A program made the position numbers and the translations under genes. The notes under the pieces are model-generated. The model saw only the letters and a program-made list of their open reading frames with translations. It had not been told where the DNA came from and ran no database searches. 64,000 nucleotides of DNA, taken from assembly GCF_036556685.1 (NCBI RefSeq), contig NZ_CP140614.1, positions 248,001 through 312,000 of the forward strand. Direction: 5' to 3'. Of the stretch, positions 36,691 to 44,054 are shown one piece after another. Within the stretch, counting starts at the first letter, position 1. Each line of letters starts with the position of its first letter. The DNA is from Sulfurospirillum sp. 1612 (GTDB lineage Bacteria; Campylobacterota; Campylobacteria; Campylobacterales; Sulfurospirillaceae).

Positions 36691-36773
36691 TCGCATCAAT
36701 TTGCGAATACTACTGATATTTCGTTGATTTTGATCACTGATGATGAAAATAAATAATTAAAAGAAGGTATTTT

Positions 36774-38111
36774 ATGTGTGCAATAGTCGGCGTTTTTGGT
36801 ACAAGTGATTCTGCTAGAATCTCTTATTATTCTCTTTTTGCTATGCAACATCGTGGCCAAGAAGCCTCTGGTATTAGTGTTAGTGATGGACATATTTTAA
36901 CAAAAGTAAAAAAGAAAGGATTGGTGACAGAAGTATTCACAGAAACAGCACTGAGTCACCTCCAAGGCCATTGTGCTATCGGGCACAATAGGTATTCTAC
37001 CGCTGGCAAAAAATCAACCGTAGATGCGCAACCGATTCATGCCAGTTATAAATTAGGTGAGATTGCCGTAGTGCATAATGGTAACCTCATCAACAAAGAT
37101 GAAGTGCGTAATGCCTTGATTGAAGAGGGTGCGATTTTTCAATCTACTATGGATACGGAAAACATCATTCATTTGATTGCACGAAGCCATCAAGAGCATT
37201 TACGAGACAGAATTATAGAAGCGATGAATATTATCAAAGGGGCATATTGTCTTTTAATTCAAAGTCGACATAAAATGTTTGCCATCAGAGATAAATACGG
37301 TGTGCGACCACTCTCTTTGGGAAAATTGCCCGATGGTGGTTATATTGTGGCGAGTGAAACGTGTGCTTTTGATCTTGTGGGGGCTGAATTCATACGAGAT
37401 ATTCAACCCGGTGAGATGATTATTTTCGACAATGAAAAAGAACACTATGAGAGTGTGCAACTCTTCGAACCAGAACCTAGAATTTGTGCTTTTGAATTCA
37501 TCTACTTTGCTAGACCCGATAGTGTGATTGAAGGAAGAAGCGTTTATGCCGCCAGAAAAGAGATGGGACGAGCCTTAGCACGTGAAAGTGCTATTGATGC
37601 AGATTTGGTCATTCCCGTTCCTGATAGTGGCGTGAGTGCAGCGCTAGGCTATGCAGAAGAGAGCCATATTCCTTTTGAGATGGGAATTGTGAGAAATCAT
37701 TATGTAGGCAGAACCTTTATCGAACCAACGCAAGCCAAGCGAGATATGAAAGTAAAACTCAAATTATCTCCTATTTCAGCACTGCTAAAAGACAAAAAAA
37801 TCGTCGTTGTGGATGATAGCATTGTCCGAGGTACGACAGCAAGACGGATTATCAAGATTTTAAAAGATGCTGGTGCCAAAGAGGTTCATATGAGAATTGC
37901 CGCACCGCCGATTAAACATCCTGAAAAATATGGTATTGACACCCCAAGTTACGAAGAATTAATCAGTGCCAATAAAAATGTTGAAGAGGTTCGCACCTAT
38001 ATCAAAGCAGATTCATTACACTTTCTAAGCATAGACGCATTAAAAAAGAGTATTGGCGAAAATCGTGAGTATTCTCTTGTGAGTTTTGATGGAGATTATT
38101 TTATCAAATAG
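36774..38111 (+). CDS. purF: Amidophosphoribosyltransferase
   Basis: First committed enzyme of purine synthesis, which makes phosphoribosylamine from PRPP and glutamine. The N-terminal nucleophile Cys is residue 2 (MCAIVGVFG), so no propeptide exists beyond Met. The glutaminase motifs GHNRYSTAG and VVHNGNL and the PRPP loop VVVDDSIVRGTTARRI are present. It resembles the Bacillus type in RICAFEFIYFARPDS, but the other positions that hold the [4Fe-4S] cysteines are replaced, so it probably has no cluster. Length 445 residues. Confidence 0.95.
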   Translation: MCAIVGVFGTSDSARISYYSLFAMQHRGQEASGISVSDGHILTKVKKKGLVTEVFTETALSHLQGHCAIGHNRYSTAGKKSTVDAQPIHASYKLGEIAVVHNGNLINKDEVRNALIEEGAIFQSTMDTENIIHLIARSHQEHLRDRIIEAMNIIKGAYCLLIQSRHKMFAIRDKYGVRPLSLGKLPDGGYIVASETCAFDLVGAEFIRDIQPGEMIIFDNEKEHYESVQLFEPEPRICAFEFIYFARPDSVIEGRSVYAARKEMGRALARESAIDADLVIPVPDSGVSAALGYAEESHIPFEMGIVRNHYVGRTFIEPTQAKRDMKVKLKLSPISALLKDKKIVVVDDSIVRGTTARRIIKILKDAGAKEVHMRIAAPPIKHPEKYGIDTPSYEELISANKNVEEVRTYIKADSLHFLSIDALKKSIGENREYSLVSFDGDYFIK

Positions 38112-38114
38112 AGA

Positions 38115-38657
38115 CTATCGACAGCGTAATTTATAGATCAAGTTTGGTTTTTTAAAATACGCTGGATAGTGCATAGAAACACTAAAATTTCTAAATTCTT
38201 TGACTCTGAGATTTTTTGCGATGACAAAATCTTCTGTGATCGTTGATTGTTGTTGGTTCTCCGCTTTATTGGTAAAGAAGTCAAGTCCTGACGATTTATA
38301 GAGGGTGCTACCGGTTAGATTATTGGAATTAACCGCATTATTAACCAATTTGACGACAATGGAGCATTGTGAAATATTGAATTTCCCTACATTTCTTACA
38401 ATACCAGATATAACAAGAGATTCGTTGATTAAAATTCTCGCGTGTGTGACATGTTCTAAAACCGCCTTTTTTGTATATTTATCTAATACAAACATAGAAA
38501 AAAGAGCGAGCATGGAGATGACTAAAAAATTTGAGAAAATCATCGCGTATAAGACTTTTTTTCGTGTCTCCTTAAACGATAAAACCAATAAAATAAGAAA
38601 TAACAAAAAGAAAAGCACCAAGGTGATGATGTGCGCGATTGTAAAGTAAGACACCAT
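38115..38657 (-). CDS. DUF2393 family membrane protein, copy 2
   Basis: About 180 residues with two N-terminal membrane helices and an extracytoplasmic beta-rich domain (VSGIVRNVGKFNISQCSIVVKLV). It resembles the DUF2393 family, which is largely restricted to Campylobacterota, and is partnered with a second member just upstream. ATG 38657 follows the stop of that gene and has GGAG nine bases before it; an in-frame codon at 38696 is less likely. Function unknown. Confidence 0.75.
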   Translation of the reverse strand: MVSYFTIAHIITLVLFFLLFLILLVLSFKETRKKVLYAMIFSNFLVISMLALFSMFVLDKYTKKAVLEHVTHARILINESLVISGIVRNVGKFNISQCSIVVKLVNNAVNSNNLTGSTLYKSSGLDFFTNKAENQQQSTITEDFVIAKNLRVKEFRNFSVSMHYPAYFKKPNLIYKLRCR

Positions 38658-38658
38658 T

Positions 38659-39195
38659 TTAATAACACTCCGTTTTAATAGATATATCCGATACATTTAT
38701 ATCGTCATTATTGTTAAAATTATTAAAAATCTCACGATTTTCAATCACCTCATTGGGCTTCATGATACGGCTTGTATAAAACGTTTTTTGCAAAATGATA
38801 TCAGATGGATGAATCAACTGCGACCATATCGAGTCATCTGACTTATCGATGGTGACTATAGTTTTACAATCTTTAAGCGGTGTTGCGGCGAGATTTTGCA
38901 CTTTCCAATTCAAGATGAGGGTTTGAGAAAAATGCAAACGCTCAACACGAATGTCGTTGATTTTAATAGGACGTATCGCAGTCGTTAGCATGGATTTTAG
39001 TGTGGGTGGACCCGCAAAGAGAAAAACCAACGCCAGCATTATAAATAAAAACGAAACCTTAGGAGATCTGCGCACCAATAATACAGCGAGAAATAACAGT
39101 AAAAAAAACGTGACCAAAAGCCAACCATAGGCGATGTAGTCATAGATCGTAAAGTGATGGATGTAGAGCAGTATCGAAGATCTTAAATCATCCAT
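38659..39195 (-). CDS. DUF2393 family membrane protein, copy 1
   Basis: About 178 residues with two N-terminal membrane helices, a short loop and a domain beginning [26 protein letters not shown] that resembles the other DUF2393 copy. The pair lies downstream of hisIE and probably shares its transcript. The frame reaches GTG 39225, but ATG 39195 is chosen because it lies just before the hisIE stop. The ribosome sites of both are weak. Confidence 0.7.
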   Translation of the reverse strand: MDDLRSSILLYIHHFTIYDYIAYGWLLVTFFLLLFLAVLLVRRSPKVSFLFIMLALVFLFAGPPTLKSMLTTAIRPIKINDIRVERLHFSQTLILNWKVQNLAATPLKDCKTIVTIDKSDDSIWSQLIHPSDIILQKTFYTSRIMKPNEVIENREIFNNFNNNDDINVSDISIKTECY

Positions 39196-39871
39196 CTTTT
39201 CTGCTGTTTTTTTCCTCGATGCCACTCATCCCAAAGCGTCTTCGTAACTCTTGTTTAACACGTTCAGGATCGATATTTCGATACCCCAGTGCTACGAGGG
39301 TATGAAAGGCAAGATCGGCGGCTTCATAAACAATTTCATCTTCCTCTTTGTCTTTGACTGCAAAACAAAATTCCCCTGCTTCTTCTACGACTTTTTTAAG
39401 TACAGAATTTTCACCCTTTTTAAACAATGACGCAACGTAGGATTTTGATGGATCTGCTTTTTTTCTATCTTGTATGACATGATAGAGGGTATCACTGAGA
39501 CTGTAATTGGTAATCTCTTGCTCGATTGGAGGAAGCTCTTGCGTGACATCAATACGATTAAAAAAGCATGACATACGTCCGGTATGGCAGGCGACACCAT
39601 TTTGTTTTACTTTTAACAACAGTGTATCACTATCGCAATCAAGATAGATCTCTTTGACTTCTTGCGTGTTGCCGCTTTGCTCACCCTTTTTCCAGAGTTT
39701 TTTTCGACTTCTAGAGTAATAGTGTGCGATTTTTGTCTGAAGAGTTAGTTCTAGGGCTTCTTTGTTTGTGTAGGCCAACATGAGCACCGTACCGTCTTGG
39801 TAATCTTGTGCGATGACTGGGATCAGCGCAAAGCGATCCCAGTCGATACTATTAATAAGCTCATAATTCAC
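39188..39871 (-). CDS. hisIE: Bifunctional HisIE
   Basis: Fused phosphoribosyl-AMP cyclohydrolase and phosphoribosyl-ATP pyrophosphatase of histidine synthesis, 227 residues. The N-terminal HisI part shows the zinc and active-site region [22 protein letters not shown]. The C-terminal HisE part shows [16 protein letters not shown] and [11 protein letters not shown], which bind metal and diphosphate. It is two bases from the upstream SPFH gene. Confidence 0.95.
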   Translation of the reverse strand: MNYELINSIDWDRFALIPVIAQDYQDGTVLMLAYTNKEALELTLQTKIAHYYSRSRKKLWKKGEQSGNTQEVKEIYLDCDSDTLLLKVKQNGVACHTGRMSCFFNRIDVTQELPPIEQEITNYSLSDTLYHVIQDRKKADPSKSYVASLFKKGENSVLKKVVEEAGEFCFAVKDKEEDEIVYEAADLAFHTLVALGYRNIDPERVKQELRRRFGMSGIEEKNSRKDG

Positions 39872-39873
39872 TA

Positions 39874-40968
39874 TTATTTACCCATACTCGATACTTTTTG
39901 TTGATCTTTGGTATCAACCCAGATATTTGGTACCGCTCCTCCTGGAGTTAAGAAGATTTTTGCATCTTTGTTCACTTGAAGTGCTTCATTAAACTTACCT
40001 TGAACTTCTATTTGACGGAGTTTCAAGAGATTTGATGTAATACTTTTGGCAATCTCGATATTAGCATAAGCATTAGCGTCTGCTTCGATTTTGACAGCAT
40101 CTGCTTGACCTTGTGCTCGTATCTTTCTTGCATTGGCTTTACCCATCGCTAAAGCCGCTTCTTTTTGTGCTTCTTGGTTGGCGGTTTCAACTTCATATTT
40201 TGTTTTTTCGACACGTTGTCTTGCGATTTGAACGATTTCGATTTGATCTTTAATCTTTTGTGGCAAGATGATACTTCTTAACTGGACGGTCAAGAGTTGT
40301 ACTGGATGTCCCGGTTGTGCTTCAATCGCCTTTCGTATCTCTTGGTCAATTTTTGCTGCGATTTCATTTCGTTGTACTGGTAATTCCTCTGCTGGATATT
40401 GACCGACAACATTTCTAGCAACATCTCGAACAACAGGATTGATGATTTTATCTTCCCATGCCATACCCCATGTTGCGATGGTTTGCGGTGCTGTACTTGG
40501 CTCAAGTTTGTACTGAACAGTAAGATCAATAGAGACTGGCAAACCTCGTGCATCAAGAACGGAAATAGCATTTTTGTTTTTAATGCCCGATCCTCTTTGA
40601 ATACTCTCTTGCTCTGAAAGGGAGGTATAATTAATCACACGTACCTTTGTATCAACGATAAAAATTTGTTGGATAAAAGGGATAAACAGGTGAAATCCCG
40701 GATTTAAAGGGGTAGTTTCAAATTTACCGGCTGTTGCTTTGATCCCCATTTCACCGGAATTGATAACAACAAACGGTTTGGATATGACTAACAACGCAAT
40801 GACTGCGATGAGCACATACAAAAAGCCCGCCTTTTTACCAAAATTTTTAAATATTTCAGGCGGTTCAAAACCTTGACTTGGGCGACGATTATTATTGTCA
40901 CCGCCATCATTGTTGTTTCCTCCGCTTCCATTCTTCTTTTTAAAGTAATCATTTAGATCTACTGGCAT
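39874..40968 (-). CDS. SPFH/band-7 membrane protein, HflK-like
   Basis: A 364-residue type II membrane protein. The N-terminus is Asn/Gly-rich and cytoplasmic (about 10-35) as in HflK, followed by a membrane helix at about 47-66 and an SPFH domain. The long helical region (about 255-330) is rich in Ala, Glu and Lys and should form the oligomer coiled coil. HflK-type proteins form rings around FtsH and modulate its proteolysis; whether that holds here is inferred. No adjacent HflC-like gene is seen. Confidence 0.8.
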   Translation of the reverse strand: MPVDLNDYFKKKNGSGGNNNDGGDNNNRRPSQGFEPPEIFKNFGKKAGFLYVLIAVIALLVISKPFVVINSGEMGIKATAGKFETTPLNPGFHLFIPFIQQIFIVDTKVRVINYTSLSEQESIQRGSGIKNKNAISVLDARGLPVSIDLTVQYKLEPSTAPQTIATWGMAWEDKIINPVVRDVARNVVGQYPAEELPVQRNEIAAKIDQEIRKAIEAQPGHPVQLLTVQLRSIILPQKIKDQIEIVQIARQRVEKTKYEVETANQEAQKEAALAMGKANARKIRAQGQADAVKIEADANAYANIEIAKSITSNLLKLRQIEVQGKFNEALQVNKDAKIFLTPGGAVPNIWVDTKDQQKVSSMGK

Positions 40969-41006
40969 TCTATTCCTTTTTTAATTCAATTCTTTAGATA
41001 GTCTCT

Positions 41007-41012
41007 ATTATA
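41007..41012 (-). promoter_or_regulatory. -10 box of the SPFH-hisIE group
   Basis: TATAAT on the minus strand, 38 bases from the SPFH start codon, in the gap after ilvE. Confidence 0.55.
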
Positions 41013-41022
41013 GCGTGACTTA

Positions 41023-41937
41023 TTAAATATAAGTCAGCAAATGCTCATATTTTTTATTTTTGCCATAAACTACGTCAAAATAAGCGCCTTGAAGCTGCTT
41101 TGTCATGGCGCCTCGTTTTCCTTCACCTATGATGTACCCATCGATATCTTTGATAGGGGTCACTTCAGCAGCCGTTCCGGTAAAAAATGCTTCATCTGCG
41201 ATATAAACTTCATCTCGAGTTACACGTCGTCTCTCGACAGGAATACCCGCATCTTTTGCCAGTTGGATCACCATCCCTTGTGTAATGCTTTCCAAAGAGG
41301 TGTCATTTGGAGGTGAGATTAATACACCATTTCTGACAATAAAAAAGCACTCGCCACTTCCTTCTGCGATAAATCCATCTTCATCGAGCAACAGTGCCTC
41401 TTCATATCCTGCTTCCATTGCTTCGTATTTAGCCATTTGTGAATTCAGATAATTGGCGGCTGCTTTGGCTTTTCCCATTGTAGAGCTGACAGGATTTCTT
41501 GCAAACGATGAGATTTTGACTCTAATCCCATTTTCCAATCCCTCATCTCCAAGATAGCTACCCCATTCCCATGCTGCAATGGCTGTTTTAACCGGAGCAT
41601 GAACATGGTAAAGTCCCATCGTGCCGTATCCCAAATAGATGAGCGGTCTCACATAAACATTGGATTTGAAATTATTTTCTTTTAAAAGTTCAATTTGAGC
41701 CGTCTCTAGCTCCTCGAGTGTATAGGGTGGTTTGATTCTTGTTATTTTTGCAGAATTCAAAAGTCTTTTTGTGTGCTCTCGTAATCTAAAAATTGCAAGA
41801 CCTTTGTCTGTCATATAGGCTCGTGTGCCTTCAAATACTCCATTGCCATAATGCAAGGTGTGAGTCAAGATATGAACATGTGCTTCATCCCATGGTGTGA
41901 GTGTTCCATCCATCCAAATATATTTTGCTGTTTCCAT
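41023..41937 (-). CDS. ilvE: Branched-chain amino-acid aminotransferase
   Basis: Fold-type IV PLP enzyme of 304 residues for the last step of valine, leucine and isoleucine synthesis. The N-terminal WMDGTLTPWDEAHVHILTHTLHYG-type region, GVFEGTRAY, the Schiff-base lysine in GKAKAAANY and the segment IAEGSGECFF are typical. AGGTAGG is the ribosome site. The 120-base gap upstream shows no leader peptide or attenuator that I can see. Confidence 0.94.
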   Translation of the reverse strand: METAKYIWMDGTLTPWDEAHVHILTHTLHYGNGVFEGTRAYMTDKGLAIFRLREHTKRLLNSAKITRIKPPYTLEELETAQIELLKENNFKSNVYVRPLIYLGYGTMGLYHVHAPVKTAIAAWEWGSYLGDEGLENGIRVKISSFARNPVSSTMGKAKAAANYLNSQMAKYEAMEAGYEEALLLDEDGFIAEGSGECFFIVRNGVLISPPNDTSLESITQGMVIQLAKDAGIPVERRRVTRDEVYIADEAFFTGTAAEVTPIKDIDGYIIGEGKRGAMTKQLQGAYFDVVYGKNKKYEHLLTYI

Positions 41938-42059
41938 TATGATGCCTACCTGTATTTTAAAATAGACATAATGATATCCAAGTTTAGATTAAATATAGTT
42001 TTAGGGTTGATAAAAATGGTGGCACAAGGGTATTTTGAGCGTTGGTTTGGCTGAAGATT

Positions 42060-42482
42060 TTATACAAACTTTCTTACAAAATTCTCCAATGAAACCGGAT
42101 CCATTGCCCCAGATATTCGCTCAACTTCTTGGCCATTTTTAAAGACAATGAGGGTGGGAATACTACGTATTTTGTAGCGACTTCCTAGAAATTGTTCGTT
42201 TTCTGTATTGACTTTTGCAAACAAGGCTTTGAGTGGAAATCCTAAGGCAACATCAGCAAAAACCGGTGCCATCATCTTACAAGGCCCACACCAGGGTGCC
42301 CAAAAATCTACAATTACCGGAATATCAGAATGTTCTAAAATACGCTCCATATTTGAACTAGTGAGTTCCAATGGTTTGACTTCTAAGAGGGATTGTTTGC
42401 ATTTTCCGCAGTTTGCTTTTTTGTAATCATCTTTAAGTGGGACATTGTTGATTGCTTCACAATGTGGACAGATAACTTTCAT
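42060..42482 (-). CDS. trxC: Thioredoxin 2-like protein with zinc ribbon
   Basis: A 140-residue thioredoxin with an N-terminal zinc-ribbon-like part whose two pairs are CPHC at 5-8 and CGKC near 25-28, then a thioredoxin domain with WCGPC and RSIPTLIVF. This is the TrxC layout, linked to oxidative stress in other bacteria. AAGGAG precedes the ATG. It is divergent from the ADP-ribosylglycohydrolase-type gene. Confidence 0.9.
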   Translation of the reverse strand: MKVICPHCEAINNVPLKDDYKKANCGKCKQSLLEVKPLELTSSNMERILEHSDIPVIVDFWAPWCGPCKMMAPVFADVALGFPLKALFAKVNTENEQFLGSRYKIRSIPTLIVFKNGQEVERISGAMDPVSLENFVRKFV

Positions 42483-42594
42483 ATTTATAGCTCCTTATAC
42501 GGTTATAATATAAAGCGCATTGTAACAATTTTATAAAAAAATTTTGATTAAAATAAGACGTGATTTGAGAGATTATTTATTTACTTTCACGCGT

Positions 42595-42600
42595 TATAAT
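42595..42600 (+). promoter_or_regulatory. -10 box upstream of the ADP-ribosylglycohydrolase-type gene
   Basis: TATAAT 21 bases before the ATG, leaving a leader of about 14 bases that contains AAAGGA at the right distance from the start. Confidence 0.55.
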
Positions 42601-42620
42601 TCTTTAATAAAGGATATATC

Positions 42621-43481
42621 ATGTTTAGTAAAGAAAAAATAGACGAGATTGTTACCGCAACACTCGTAGCAGATTCTTACAGTTTGGGAGCGCATTGGGT
42701 TTATGATGAGGCACAACTTCATGATTTAGCCCTCGATTGGGAAGCCCTAAATCCTCCTCAAGCACTCTGGCACAAAGGTAAAGTAGCCGGCGATCAGACG
42801 CATATTGGCGATCAGGCTTTTTTTCTCAAAGAATTTTTGCAAGATCAATCAGATTTTGATGCCGATGCTTATTTGACTTTTTGGGAAAAGAAGATGCGGG
42901 CATATCAAGGTTATATTGATGGTGCGACGCGAGAAACATTACAGAACCTTGAAGCAGGAAAACGAATCGGTTCTCATTCTGAAGATTTCTCCGTGATTGG
43001 AAGAATTGCCCCATTATTGTATGTTTCCAAAGATGAAGAAGCCTTTGTAGAAAATGTGAAAACCTTCGTCACCCTCTCACACAATGATGCCAAAGTTTCT
43101 GAAGCCGCAATCTTTTTTGCACGACTCTTGTTTGATGTTGCGCGTTTTAAAGACATCGCTATCGAAAAAACGATGTTAGATTTGAAAGATGAATTTAGTC
43201 TCTTTGTGCTCAAAAGCGTCGAAGATGGCATCGCATCCAAAGATAAGGATACCTTTGAAGTGATTCGTGAATTTGGACCTGCCTGTGGGATTGATGATGG
43301 ATTTAGCGGTATTGTGCATCTATTGTGTCAGTATCCTGATGATCTTAAAAATCTTTTGATTCAAAATGCCAAGGCCGGAGGAGACAGTGCGTCGCGTGCG
43401 ATGGTTGCTGTGATGATTATTGTCGCACACCGCTCTAGCGAAGGTATTCCAAAAGATTGGTTTAAAATAAATAAAATATAA
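42621..43481 (+). CDS. ADP-ribosylglycohydrolase-fold protein, J1-crystallin-like
   Basis: A 286-residue protein of the ADP-ribosylglycohydrolase superfamily. The N-terminal ATLVADSYSLGAHWVYD corresponds to the GDALG motif and the C-terminal AGGDSASRAMVAVMI to the metal-binding GGDTDT motif. Both motifs are changed, and several aspartates that hold the two magnesium ions in DraG and ARH3 are missing, as in J1 crystallins. It may be a non-hydrolytic or differently acting protein. No partner ADP-ribosyltransferase gene is nearby. Confidence 0.8.
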   Translation: MFSKEKIDEIVTATLVADSYSLGAHWVYDEAQLHDLALDWEALNPPQALWHKGKVAGDQTHIGDQAFFLKEFLQDQSDFDADAYLTFWEKKMRAYQGYIDGATRETLQNLEAGKRIGSHSEDFSVIGRIAPLLYVSKDEEAFVENVKTFVTLSHNDAKVSEAAIFFARLLFDVARFKDIAIEKTMLDLKDEFSLFVLKSVEDGIASKDKDTFEVIREFGPACGIDDGFSGIVHLLCQYPDDLKNLLIQNAKAGGDSASRAMVAVMIIVAHRSSEGIPKDWFKINKI

Positions 43482-43538
43482 TGACACAAAAGTGCCAGAT
43501 ATCATGATGGTGCAAACTAGAAAATTAAAGGAAATAAA

Positions 43539-44009
43539 ATGTTAGAAGTTGGCCAAGATGCCCCTGAGTTTTGCTTGCCTAATCAAGATGAGGTAGAGAT
43601 TTGTTTTAGAGATTTGAAAGGCAAATGGATTGTATTGTATTTTTATCCTAAGGATAATACTCCAGGATGCACGACAGAAGCGTGTGAATTTACAGCGATG
43701 GAGCCTGATTTTAGTGAGCTTGATGCCATCATCGTCGGGGTGAGTCCTGATAGTCCTAAAAGCCATCGAAACTTTATTGCAAAAAAAGAACTTGATATCA
43801 TGTTGCTCTCAGATATGGAAAAAGAAGTGGCCAAGGCTTATGGTGTTTGGCAATTAAAAAAACTTTACGGTAAAGAGTATATGGGAATTGTACGTTCTAC
43901 CTTTTTGATTAGTCCCGAGGGTAAAATTGCAGCATTATGGACGAAAGTCAAAGTCAAAAACCATGTTGAAGCGGTGATGGAAACCCTAAGTAGTCTCAAA
44001 AGTATTTAG
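43539..44009 (+). CDS. bcp: Bcp-type peroxiredoxin
   Basis: Thiol peroxidase of 156 residues that reduces hydrogen and organic peroxides using thioredoxin. The catalytic segment FYPKDNTPGCTTEACEF contains the peroxidatic Cys and the resolving Cys five residues later. DLKGKWIVLYFYP and the C-terminal RSTFLISPEGKI are family-typical. Confidence 0.95.
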   Translation: MLEVGQDAPEFCLPNQDEVEICFRDLKGKWIVLYFYPKDNTPGCTTEACEFTAMEPDFSELDAIIVGVSPDSPKSHRNFIAKKELDIMLLSDMEKEVAKAYGVWQLKKLYGKEYMGIVRSTFLISPEGKIAALWTKVKVKNHVEAVMETLSSLKSI

Positions 44010-44015
44010 ATGATG

Positions 44016-44045
44016 AGAGTCTCAGCATTATACTCCTGAGACTCT
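44016..44045. terminator. Bidirectional hairpin between convergent genes
   Basis: A perfect ten-base stem (44016-44025 with 44036-44045) with a ten-base loop, between the convergent bcp and the DUF748 gene. T-rich sequence follows on the plus strand. Confidence 0.55.
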
Positions 44046-44054
44046 AGCTTTCTT

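Noticed and set aside
36690-36710. TCGCA/TGCGA hairpin after dapB
   Set aside because: The stem is only five pairs and no T-run follows.
40969-41022. Leader peptide or attenuator near ilvE
   Set aside because: No short reading frame with runs of Ile, Leu or Val codons and no alternative hairpins were visible upstream of ilvE, either here or at 41938-42059.
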